DNA of 34,250 nucleotides from Candidatus Babelota bacterium (GTDB lineage: Bacteria > Babelota > Babeliae > Babelales > Babelaceae), in the NCBI GenBank assembly GCA_013815795.1, contig JACDFK010000006.1, positions 1 to 34,250 of the forward strand, given 5' to 3'. Every line of letters starts with the position of its first letter. The first letter of the stretch is position 1. The position numbers and the translations under genes are program-made. Below are positions 19,095 through 27,621 of this stretch, piece after piece. Under the pieces are notes generated by a model. That model was given only the letters and a program-made list of their open reading frames with translations. It was not told the origin of the DNA and did not search any database.

Positions 19095-20180
19095 GTGATG
19101 TTAAACTTTCTCATTTTTGCTTTTAGTCTAGTGAGAAATACTTATTGTAGAGATATGTCAGAAAAGAAAAATCATAAAATAAATCCTCATATTCATAAAG
19201 GCCGTTTTTACAATAAAGCAGATGAAAACTGTTGGCCTCACATTGTTCCAACATTGGATATTGTTTTTGAGGTATATTGGAAAACGTTTAGAAGAAAAGC
19301 TGTAGGAATGGACCATTGGTGTACTCCGACTGTTCCTCCTAGAAAATCAGTAGATCCTCTTATTACCTGGATTGGTCATTCAACTTTCTTGATTCAAATA
19401 GCGGGGATTAATATAGTAACGGATCCGATTTTCGGGGATCTTACTTTTTTATTCAAACGCTTGATGAAACCTGGGGTAGCTTTGCATGATATTCCGCCCA
19501 TAGATTATGTGTTGATTTCCCATAATCATCCAGATCATATGGATGCAGCCGCTTTGCTTTATTTTAAAAAACATCCTGCTACTCATTTCTTGGTTCCTCA
19601 AGGAAATAAACGATGGTTTACCAAAAGAGGATTTGAAAGAGTAACGGAGTATAACTGGTGGGAAAGTGATACATTTAAGACGGAAGATAGTCCGTGTACC
19701 TTTACTTTTTTGCCTGCTCATCATTGGTCTCAACGTGGAATTTTTGATTTTAATAAGACGTTGTGGGGTAGTTGGATGATCACTATTTTGGGACATTCAA
19801 TCTATTTTGCGGGCGATACTGCTTATTCTCCACATTTTACCGCGATTAATAAGGAATTTCCTTCGATTTCTTGTGCGTTATTACCCATTGGTCCCTGTGA
19901 GCCAAATCATCGAATGAAATTAACTCATATGAACGCTGAAGAGGCGGGTCAATCTTTTCTTGATTTGCAAGCTCGTACCTTTATTCCTATGCATTGGGGT
20001 ACTTATAGTTTTGGAACCGATGATCATGAAGGTCCTTATGATCGGATCAATAAATGGTGGACTTTACAGCAGCTTGATTTAGAAAAAAAACTTATCATTT
20101 TAAAAGCGGGACAGGCCTATAATCTGCCTGATTTAATTGAGTTAGTGCCGCCTCAGCCCTTTTTTGAAACTATGCTCTAG
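19095..20180 (+). CDS. MBL-fold metallo-hydrolase, NAPE-PLD/UlaG-like
   Basis: WIGHSTFLIQIAGINIVTDPIF, ISHNHPDHMD (HxHxDH), PAHHWSQRGIFDFNKTLWGSW, IYFAGDTAYSPHF, FIPMHWGTY. Confidence 0.85.
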   Translation: MMLNFLIFAFSLVRNTYCRDMSEKKNHKINPHIHKGRFYNKADENCWPHIVPTLDIVFEVYWKTFRRKAVGMDHWCTPTVPPRKSVDPLITWIGHSTFLIQIAGINIVTDPIFGDLTFLFKRLMKPGVALHDIPPIDYVLISHNHPDHMDAAALLYFKKHPATHFLVPQGNKRWFTKRGFERVTEYNWWESDTFKTEDSPCTFTFLPAHHWSQRGIFDFNKTLWGSWMITILGHSIYFAGDTAYSPHFTAINKEFPSISCALLPIGPCEPNHRMKLTHMNAEEAGQSFLDLQARTFIPMHWGTYSFGTDDHEGPYDRINKWWTLQQLDLEKKLIILKAGQAYNLPDLIELVPPQPFFETML

Positions 20181-20216
20181 GAATTGAAAAAATCTTTTAA
20201 TAAAAAACACATTATC

Positions 20217-20269
20217 AAATTAAGTGTGGACATAACTGGTGAAGTTTCAGTTGGGTACACACTTAATTT
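20217..20269. terminator. Bidirectional terminator-like hairpin between convergent genes
   Basis: 12-bp stem AAATTAAGTGTG / CACACTTAATTT followed by TTTTCT; inner AACTG/CAGTT stem. Confidence 0.6.
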
Positions 20270-20327
20270 TTCTATTTTATGGTAACAAAGAGCATTACTA
20301 TACGATTAGTATGTTGTTATTTTTTTT

Positions 20328-21284
20328 CTAACTCTTCAGTTCATCAAGTTTTTTCTGTACTAGCTGCTCGATCATAGCCCATGTGAGTGTAGAATCTTCT
20401 GTTGCATAGGCTGCGTTAAGCATCCCTAAAACAAGTTTAGAAATATCACGACCATTAAACCCATCAAGGATTTTAGTAAGATAGTCTCTATGTTCATCGG
20501 AGAAAACATCTTCTTGTATAGTAACTTTTACCACTGGATCAGGAGTTGTAAAGAAATAGTCCTCCAAGCCCGTTGGTTTGTTTTGTAAATGTTGTCCTTT
20601 TACAAGATATTTATCGATGTACATTTTTATAAGAGCTGCACGTTCTTTAGCTTCCGGAATGCCAATATAAAGTTTTTTGTCTATAGCGTTAAGCAAAGAT
20701 TCTTTAAGGGCACGAGTGTCACTTATAAATATACTAGTGCAATAACGAGAGCTCGTTGTTATAAAGCTAAGAATATGATCAATAATCATTGTACAGGCCA
20801 ATGGATTGCTTTCTTTGAAGACGTTGTCGATATCGTCTATAAAAAGTATAGCTTTATTGTTTCTTGCATATTCAAAGAGATCACTAATGTTTTTAAGAGC
20901 TTCAGGTAATGTATTACTACAGAAGGAAGTTGCATTGACAAAAATGTATTCCCGATTACATTGTACTGCTAATTGTTTCGCAAGCATAGTTTTACCAGTT
21001 CCTGGAGGCCCCCAAAGCAGGTAATGTTTATTATGTGCAGTATTTTCTAGCTCTTCTGCAATGATGTTAATCTGTTCAGAAATTTTTTCAGCAAATATAG
21101 TAGTGATCGGTTTAGATTCTTTTTTTATTCCAGCAATCCAATTCCAAAACTTCCTTGGTAAAGAAACTAAGGATGTCTCATTAATTAAAGGACTTTCCCA
21201 AAATGGATCCATACATTGAATAGGTAAAGCGGCGGTAAAAAGCAGGACTATAATAAGATATTTTCTTATTTTTGTGTAATTCAT
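20328..21284 (-). CDS. AAA+ ATPase with N-terminal signal peptide
   Basis: Walker A LLWGPPGTGKTMLAKQLA, Walker B-like AILFIDDID; N-terminus MNYTKIRKYLIIVLLFTAALPIQCM resembles a Sec signal. Confidence 0.85.
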   Translation of the reverse strand: MNYTKIRKYLIIVLLFTAALPIQCMDPFWESPLINETSLVSLPRKFWNWIAGIKKESKPITTIFAEKISEQINIIAEELENTAHNKHYLLWGPPGTGKTMLAKQLAVQCNREYIFVNATSFCSNTLPEALKNISDLFEYARNNKAILFIDDIDNVFKESNPLACTMIIDHILSFITTSSRYCTSIFISDTRALKESLLNAIDKKLYIGIPEAKERAALIKMYIDKYLVKGQHLQNKPTGLEDYFFTTPDPVVKVTIQEDVFSDEHRDYLTKILDGFNGRDISKLVLGMLNAAYATEDSTLTWAMIEQLVQKKLDELKS

Positions 21285-21398
21285 AAATTTCAGCTTTCTT
21301 GTTTATGTTTTATATATAATTAAAAAATTAAATAAATCTTCTTATAATTTTATAATAGTTTATTGAAGATGCAACAGCTTGTTTTTAGTAAGCAAGAA

Positions 21399-21747
21399 TT
21401 AAATATCAGTGGAGTGTATAAGGTTTTTATGAGCGCACGAAATTGTAAGTTTTTTGTCATTTTCTTTGAAAGCTATACCGACCATGACGATTTTTGCCTG
21501 AAAAACGAAATCTTTCGTAGTATCCTCGCTCTTCAATTTGTTGAAGAGCATTTTCTGAAGAAGTATTAAGCTTTATCTCTATTTTTGAGATAAAGCTGCT
21601 CGTTGTGATGGTAAGATCAATTCTACCTCTATTTGTCGTGATTTCCCAGATAGATTCAAACCCTATAAGGGTAATAAGTAGTTGAAAGAGGGCATGATAA
21701 TAAGCTTCTTGGAGTTTGTTTATTTGATAAGGAATCAGTATCCGTTG
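21399..21747 (-). pseudogene. C-terminal fragment of a PD-(D/E)XK nuclease / AAA-ATPase-like protein (PDDEXK_9, DUF1703-type), frameshifted
   Basis: Minus-strand frame 21747-21457: QRILIPYQINKLQEAYYHALFQLLITLIGFESIWEITTNRGRIDLTITTSSFISKIEIKLNTSSENALQQIEERGYYERFRFSG... After a frameshift in an A5 run it continues as KIVMVGIAFKENDKKLTISCAHKNLIHSTDI* to 21399. No start codon; upstream in-frame TAA at 21748-21750. Confidence 0.75.
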
Positions 21748-21774
21748 TTACACTTTTCCAATTAATTGATTTTA

Positions 21775-21819
21775 TAGTAATAACAAGGAATAAGTTGTGT
21801 GTATTCCTTGTTATTACTA
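21775..21819. terminator. Terminator-like perfect 18-bp hairpin downstream of the cysK-like gene
   Basis: TAGTAATAACAAGGAATA-AGTTGTGTG-TATTCCTTGTTATTACTA. Confidence 0.65.
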
Positions 21820-21935
21820 CATGTATTTAGAAATATTTTTACTATACTGAGAGATTTCATCCTTGTTGGCAAAGGCTTATTCAGAGCGGGAGATAGTAAA
21901 GAAATATCTCAAAAGAGAATATCTAATAAAGAGCT

Positions 21936-22850
21936 TTAGTCGTAAAAACCTTTGGTAAGATACGCTCTTCCTGAATCTCCAAAGATCATGACACCACAGT
22001 CAGTTGAGTTCATAGTCTTTGCATACTCTTTTACTACGTGAGCAACAGCGCCGCTACTTATGCCTATAAGAAGCCCGTGTTGATTTGCCATAGGTTTAAG
22101 AATACCTAATGCATCCTCGTCGCTTACTGGAATAATCTCGTCGATAACTGACTTATTAAGTACCGGTGAAATAAAGTCGATTCCTACACCTTCTAGTTTA
22201 TAAGGCTTTGGATTACCATTAGTTGCATGAAATGAATGAATTGAATCGATTGCAATTACTTTAATTGCGGGATTCTGTTCTTTTAGATATTTTCCTACAC
22301 CACTTATAGTGCCCCCTGTTCCTGCTGCTGCAAAGAAGTGAGTAATTTTACCCTCAGTTTGTTTCCATATTTCGGGTCCCAGTGATGAGTAATGTGCTAC
22401 TGCATTGGAAGGATTATAATACTGATTAGGCATAAAGGAGTTAGGGGTGTTCTTATGAAGAGCTACAGCTTGGCTATGGTAGCTTAAAGGATCATCCATA
22501 AGAGCAGTAGCTGGACACTTAACCACCGTTGCTCCATAAGCTTTTAATGTCTGATATTTCTCTTGGCTTGCTTTTTCAAAGATGGTAATAATGACCTTAT
22601 ATCCTTTTATTGCACCGATCATCGCTGTTGCAATTCCTTGATTTCCGGATGAGGCATCGATGAGAGTACCGCCTGGTTTTAATGTACCGTTTTTTTCAGC
22701 TTCTTCTATCATGTAAAGAGCAGATCGATCTTTTACGCTGCCGCCTGGATTGAGATATTCAAGCTTTGCATATAAGGTCGAAGGTGATTCAAAGTTTACT
22801 TTAACAAGAGGTGTATTTCCGATGGCAGAGAGTAGATTTTTATGAAGCAT
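21936..22850 (-). CDS. cysK: PLP-dependent cysteine synthase / cystathionine beta-synthase family protein
   Basis: IGNTPLVKV, KLEYLNPGGSVKDRSALYMI (PLP Lys), DASSGNQGIATA, AAAGTGGTISGVGKYLKE, GISSGAVAHV. Confidence 0.82.
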   Translation of the reverse strand: MLHKNLLSAIGNTPLVKVNFESPSTLYAKLEYLNPGGSVKDRSALYMIEEAEKNGTLKPGGTLIDASSGNQGIATAMIGAIKGYKVIITIFEKASQEKYQTLKAYGATVVKCPATALMDDPLSYHSQAVALHKNTPNSFMPNQYYNPSNAVAHYSSLGPEIWKQTEGKITHFFAAAGTGGTISGVGKYLKEQNPAIKVIAIDSIHSFHATNGNPKPYKLEGVGIDFISPVLNKSVIDEIIPVSDEDALGILKPMANQHGLLIGISSGAVAHVVKEYAKTMNSTDCGVMIFGDSGRAYLTKGFYD

Positions 22851-23011
22851 AGACTAAATCCTCGTGATATGATGGTAAAAGCTGTCATAAGTATACTGCA
22901 GATAGTATCTTTTAACAAAAAAATGATTCTTTTACGGTAGTTTTGTCAGGTATATGAGGATGTAAAATGATAGATACTTACACAAGAAAACTGTTAAGTA
23001 TAGTTTAGATA

Positions 23012-23344
23012 TCAGAACATTCGTGCGCCGTTGGGAGCTTTTTTATCAGGAGTAAGTAAAATCACTCCTTGTTCATCATGTACGCCTAAAGTTAATACTT
23101 CAGATATAAAAGGCCCAATCTGACGGGATCCTAGGTTGACGACAGCTAATACCTGCTTTCCTATAAGTGACTGCGGAGAATAGTGGGTGGTAATCTGCGC
23201 TGATGACCGCTTTATGCCTAACGACTCTCCAAAATCGATACTGAGTTTGTAAGCGGGTTTTTTGGCTTCAGGGAAAATTTCTGCTTGTACAATAGTACCA
23301 ATTCGAATGTCTATACTTTCAAAAACGTTAAAGGGGATAATCAT
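23012..23344 (-). CDS. csaA: tRNA-binding-domain chaperone-like protein CsaA
   Basis: FESIDIRIGTIVQAEIFPEAKKPAYKLSIDFGESLGIKRSSAQITTHYSPQSLIGKQVLAVVNLGSRQIGPFISEVLTLG. The start at 23344 (TAATG overlap with the upstream gene's stop) is preferred over the ORF-track start at 23368. Confidence 0.87.
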   Translation of the reverse strand: MIIPFNVFESIDIRIGTIVQAEIFPEAKKPAYKLSIDFGESLGIKRSSAQITTHYSPQSLIGKQVLAVVNLGSRQIGPFISEVLTLGVHDEQGVILLTPDKKAPNGARMF

Positions 23345-24753
23345 TAGGTTTCTCTTTGAGTTAACCAAGAGATACTTAAAAGAAGTATCATGCAGATAAT
23401 GAATCCGGGCAAAAGTGGCATAAAACTAAAATGTAAGTAAGGCCATACCATACCGGTAAGCCCACCAAGAAGAATAGCTATCCCAACACCCCAGCCATTA
23501 GCTCTGGGAAAATAAAGGGAAGCAATAACGGCGGGAGAAAATGAAAGGCCAAGGCCGGACCATGCATAGCTTACTAAATCATTAACGCTGCATGAATTAT
23601 TATAACTTACGGCACATGCGATAAGAGGTATGCCAATGATGCATAACCGCATAATTAAAAGTGAATGGGTATCGTGTAAAGGTTTTTTTGAGAGTCGTTT
23701 AAAAAAATCTTCAGAGGTAAGAGATGCGGTTGTAAAAATTTGAGCAGTCATGACCGACATAGTTGCGGCGAGCACAGCACAGAGTATAAAACCCCCAAAG
23801 AGCGGGTGGAAAAGTGCTTTTACCATCTCTATAAACACCAACTCACGATTTTGTAGGGGAGTTGTAAAGAATGAGCGGCCGACGAGCCCTACGCAGGTTG
23901 CTGCCACGAGCACAAGTAGTTGCCAGGTAATGCCGACATACTTTGCTTTATGCGTATTTTCAACATCTTTAATACTCATAAAGTGCTTTAATATCTGAGG
24001 TGATCCAAAATAACCGAGACCCCATCCCATTGAAAGAAGAAGTATGCTTTTCAGCGCGGCCCAGGAGTAATCAGGAATGAGCGAACTAAATAGTTGAGAA
24101 ACATTTATCTGTGCTAAAAGTTGAGCTCTTCCTGATAGTGAATTAAGAGCTAAAAAAGGAACCATAAGAATCATACTAAGTAGAAAAACTCCTCGAAGCA
24201 TGTCTCCCCATGCAATAGCACTAAAACCGCCTATAAGAATGTTAAGAACGACAAGAACAATGCTTATTGCGATACCGAGCGCATAGTTAATCCCAAAGGT
24301 TGATTCAAAGAGGCGTCCTAAGCCGATAAGCCCTGCACTCACATAAAAAATGATAAAATAGAGAGTAAAAAAAACAGTAAGTAGACGTATAATACCTGAG
24401 GTATCTTTAAATCGTTTTTCGAAAAATGAGGCCAAAGTTTCGCAGCCATACTCTTCGGTTGCCATTCGAAGTCGAGGAGCGATAAAATGCCAGTTAAGAA
24501 ACATAAATCCTACTAATCCAAGGGCTATCCAGAAATTAAAGAGGCCAGACGCGTAAATGAGCCCGGGAAAACCCATAAAAAGCCAGTCACTCATATCACT
24601 TGCTTGTGTAGAAATTGCGGTTACCCAATAGTTAACAGATTGATCTCCCGACATGTATGAGCTTTTTGATCTGTTTTTCTTATAGAAAAAGATGCTAAGT
24701 CCTATAAAAAAAGCGAAGTAACTTACAAAAGAGATAAGGTAATAGATATTCAT
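23344..24753 (-). CDS. putP: Sodium:solute symporter, PutP-like
   Basis: SSS-family features: SYMSGDQSVNYWVTAISTQASDMSDWLFMGFPGLIYASG, NILIGGFSAIAWGDMLRGVFLL, ILCAVLAATMSVMTAQIFTTASLTSEDFFKR. Confidence 0.85.
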   Translation of the reverse strand: MNIYYLISFVSYFAFFIGLSIFFYKKNRSKSSYMSGDQSVNYWVTAISTQASDMSDWLFMGFPGLIYASGLFNFWIALGLVGFMFLNWHFIAPRLRMATEEYGCETLASFFEKRFKDTSGIIRLLTVFFTLYFIIFYVSAGLIGLGRLFESTFGINYALGIAISIVLVVLNILIGGFSAIAWGDMLRGVFLLSMILMVPFLALNSLSGRAQLLAQINVSQLFSSLIPDYSWAALKSILLLSMGWGLGYFGSPQILKHFMSIKDVENTHKAKYVGITWQLLVLVAATCVGLVGRSFFTTPLQNRELVFIEMVKALFHPLFGGFILCAVLAATMSVMTAQIFTTASLTSEDFFKRLSKKPLHDTHSLLIMRLCIIGIPLIACAVSYNNSCSVNDLVSYAWSGLGLSFSPAVIASLYFPRANGWGVGIAILLGGLTGMVWPYLHFSFMPLLPGFIICMILLLSISWLTQRET

Positions 24754-25261
24754 GGACTACTATTCTCGCGGGCTTGAGCTCTGTGCTGCAACTCTGTCAG
24801 AGCGCTACAGCATGGTTGCATTAATTTTATCAAATGTGTGAGCTTATCCTCAAAGAGGAGAGCTCAATGGTGGCTTATTATTGCATGATTGCCGATAGTT
24901 TGTCAAGAATGCTCTAGGTAATGGAGGAGCATTATAGGGAGTATTACCTTATGAAAAACTGTGTAGAGGATAGGAATAATTAAGTGAAGTATAAAAGGGG
25001 GGCGGCTGTTTTTCCCCTTTTAAGCAGGAGTGATTTAGGTTAATGAAGAATCGCTTTTGTGGAATGAATTTCTAGCTTAAAGGGGAGTTCTCATGCATGG
25101 CCACAAAATCTATTTCATTTGAAATTTTTAAATAAAAATTATTTATTTAAAATATTGATTAAAATTTTTAAAATATGTTATTGTTGATAGAGAAAGCGGT
25201 GTAAAAAAAGAATGTTTGCCGTGCTATGAAATTCTATTAACACTATTACGATGAAAGGTTT

Positions 25262-26377
25262 ATGATGAAATTAACTACTACGAGGATGTTGCTTTTTATA
25301 GCGACTTTTTTTGGAGGTCTAACATTTCAGTGTTCAGCAATGGTCTGGGATGCTGGAATATACGTACGTAATGAGAGTAATTGGCCATTGGTAATTAACT
25401 ATACCAAAAATGGAGAGCCATTGATTATTCAGTTGGGCACCGGGGGTAAAATAGCTTATTTAGGGCAGGCTACTGAAGTAAAGGATGCTAAGTATTATTC
25501 TTCTACAGATTTATTCTTTTCACGTCCGATTACCTTTTTAAATAAGACTAGAGCAGGTGATGACTTTATGTTTGTAATAACCACCTGGTATGGAAAATGG
25601 TCTGAGAGTGAGGAGCATCCTGAGCCGGGAACTATTTCAAAGGATATTACCGGCACGCCAGATAGTACGGCTAAAAAGGAAAACCCTCAACCTGAAAAAG
25701 GCTCTCCCTCTGTAAGCGAGACCAAAGAAAGCTCATTACCTGGAAAAGGCTCAACATCTGAGTCATATACGGCTGAGGAATCTATGGTGTGGGTGCGCAA
25801 TGATACTGCTTATTATAATATCATGCTAAAGTGGACTACTACAGCAGGAAAAGAATTAACTCGTCGGGTGGGAATTGACGAAACAGTTAGCTTGGGCAAG
25901 GCAAATACACTCACTAATCTTACTTATCATACGTATGGAAAAGGGTGGCAAATGACTTCACCTAAAGCGTGGCCCCTTGATCTCAAAAGTTTTATTAAAG
26001 CCAATTCTGATCTGCTTTTTAAAATAACAACTTTCTTGCAGGTCTTTTCAATGAGTGTTGAATATTTGGCTCATGGAGAAATCCCTGGAGGTATTGAAAT
26101 GAAGCCTGAAAAAAAAAGTATAGAAAAAACTGGTGGAGAGCTTGATCCTTGGGATTATTTTCCTAAGGCGAAAAAAGCTAAAGACTCCTATGGTGATATA
26201 AAGAGGGCATACCGCCTTTTACTCAATTTACCCACTGAATATACTCAAGATGATTTGACCACCGCTTATAGAACTCTTGCGGGTTTGTGGCACCCTGATA
26301 AAGGTAAGTTATCTGAAGCAAAAGATGGAAAAGTAATGCAAATAATAAATGATGCTTATGAAAATTTAAAAAAATAG
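25262..26377 (+). CDS. Exported protein with duplicated N-terminal domain and C-terminal J-domain
   Basis: Signal-like MMKLTTTRMLLFIATFFGGLTFQCSA; two related segments (AGIYVRNESNWPLVINYTKNG... and SMVWVRNDTAYYNIMLKWTTTAG...); C-terminal DIKRAYRLLLNLPTEYTQDDLTTAYRTLAGLWHPDKGKLSEAKDGKVMQIINDAYENLKK with the HPD motif. Confidence 0.82.
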   Translation: MMKLTTTRMLLFIATFFGGLTFQCSAMVWDAGIYVRNESNWPLVINYTKNGEPLIIQLGTGGKIAYLGQATEVKDAKYYSSTDLFFSRPITFLNKTRAGDDFMFVITTWYGKWSESEEHPEPGTISKDITGTPDSTAKKENPQPEKGSPSVSETKESSLPGKGSTSESYTAEESMVWVRNDTAYYNIMLKWTTTAGKELTRRVGIDETVSLGKANTLTNLTYHTYGKGWQMTSPKAWPLDLKSFIKANSDLLFKITTFLQVFSMSVEYLAHGEIPGGIEMKPEKKSIEKTGGELDPWDYFPKAKKAKDSYGDIKRAYRLLLNLPTEYTQDDLTTAYRTLAGLWHPDKGKLSEAKDGKVMQIINDAYENLKK

Positions 26378-26431
26378 TTTTTTCATGCATTTCTTTTGAT
26401 ACACCATGTAAGCATAAAAAATCATATTTAA

Positions 26432-26500
26432 AATATAATATAACGGTCAGTCCAAGAGCCCTCTTTCCGTAAGCTCTTGGACTGACCGTTATATTATATT
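26432..26500. terminator. Bidirectional terminator: perfect 28-bp inverted repeat
   Basis: AATATAATATAACGGTCAGTCCAAGAGC - 13-nt loop - GCTCTTGGACTGACCGTTATATTATATT, between convergent genes ending at 26377 and 26502. Confidence 0.75.
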
Positions 26501-26501
26501 A

Positions 26502-27551
26502 TTAAAAAAGAACACAATTCCACTTCGGCGTTTCTTCAAGCGGAGTTTTTTCCTGTAGAACATTGTATAGCACTTCAGGCGGTAGGCATTCAATTTCATG
26601 AAGTTCTGTTGTCTTAGAATAGACATCGACTCCTTGTAAAGTCCCTACCACCTCCGCACTAATATTCCAACAGTGATAACATCCGGCGATAACCACAATA
26701 TCTAAAGACGAGTTTTGTTTATGTATAATAAAAATTCGTGAAAAAACATAGAGATCGAAAAAGGGAGAAAAAGTTTCTATTAAGACAATGTGTAAATTTT
26801 TCTTTAGTGATTTCCCCCAGTTATAGGTTTCTTGGTAAATGCTTGTTGGGGAAGATACTTCAATTTCTTGGTTTTTTATAAATTTGAGATATTTGGCAAA
26901 GTGTCCGTTAGTTTCCTCGATGGTTTTTTTGTAGAAATTTTCAACATCCTTTTTTTCTTGAATAGTATCACAGAGCTCTAAAAGGCTATTAGTGGTAGTC
27001 AAAGCGAATTTTTGCTGCTCATTAAATTCGGTTAACAAATCATTAAAAGATAGAGAACCCTGACGCCACTCATAAACGTCGTTGTTAAACCTATAGTTTA
27101 AAGAGGCATTTTCATCATAGGATGTTGTATTATCGAGACAAAGTATATAATTGACGGCTTTAGAAAGTTTTCGTACATCAATATTTTCAATTGAGGTATG
27201 TGTGAACTCTTTTTCTTCCATGATTTGTAGATGAGTTATTTCGCTTTTGAGTGAACAAAGCACATCTCTAGTGTGCCATCTGATTTCATTGAGCGTTGAT
27301 TCTGTAAGTATGTACAGAGGGCGTGTTGTGGCCTCTTCCCGGTCAATCAGTGCCTGCATCACTATTTTAAGTTGCTCGACATCGCGTTGATCTCTTGTGG
27401 GTGCATGACGATCAAAAAGGAAAATACATCTATTATCTTTTGGAAGTTGTTCAATCCATGTATTAATTAATACTGATTTAATAGCGGGGGTAAAGCTCAT
27501 ACAGGTTGTGAGAAAAACTGCTTGTATAACCAAAATACGGTTGTAGTTCAT
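26502..27551 (-). CDS. Secreted protein of unknown function, paralog A, C-terminal CaaX-like motif CVLF
   Basis: 349 aa; signal-like MNYNRILVIQAVFLTTCMSF; strong similarity to the adjacent ORF 27622-28671; ends ...LQEKTPLEETPKWNCVLF. Confidence 0.82.
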   Translation of the reverse strand: MNYNRILVIQAVFLTTCMSFTPAIKSVLINTWIEQLPKDNRCIFLFDRHAPTRDQRDVEQLKIVMQALIDREEATTRPLYILTESTLNEIRWHTRDVLCSLKSEITHLQIMEEKEFTHTSIENIDVRKLSKAVNYILCLDNTTSYDENASLNYRFNNDVYEWRQGSLSFNDLLTEFNEQQKFALTTTNSLLELCDTIQEKKDVENFYKKTIEETNGHFAKYLKFIKNQEIEVSSPTSIYQETYNWGKSLKKNLHIVLIETFSPFFDLYVFSRIFIIHKQNSSLDIVVIAGCYHCWNISAEVVGTLQGVDVYSKTTELHEIECLPPEVLYNVLQEKTPLEETPKWNCVLF

Positions 27552-27621
27552 AGGAGCCTTCAGTGTTTAAGAATTAGGTTGTAAAACTTTTTTATTCTAA
27601 GTTGAAACTATCATCATTCTA

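Noticed and set aside
21569-21597. 11-bp hairpin AGCTTTATCTC/GAGATAAAGCT as a terminator
   Set aside because: It falls within the coding remnant of the PDDEXK pseudogene (ISKIEIKL) and is probably incidental.
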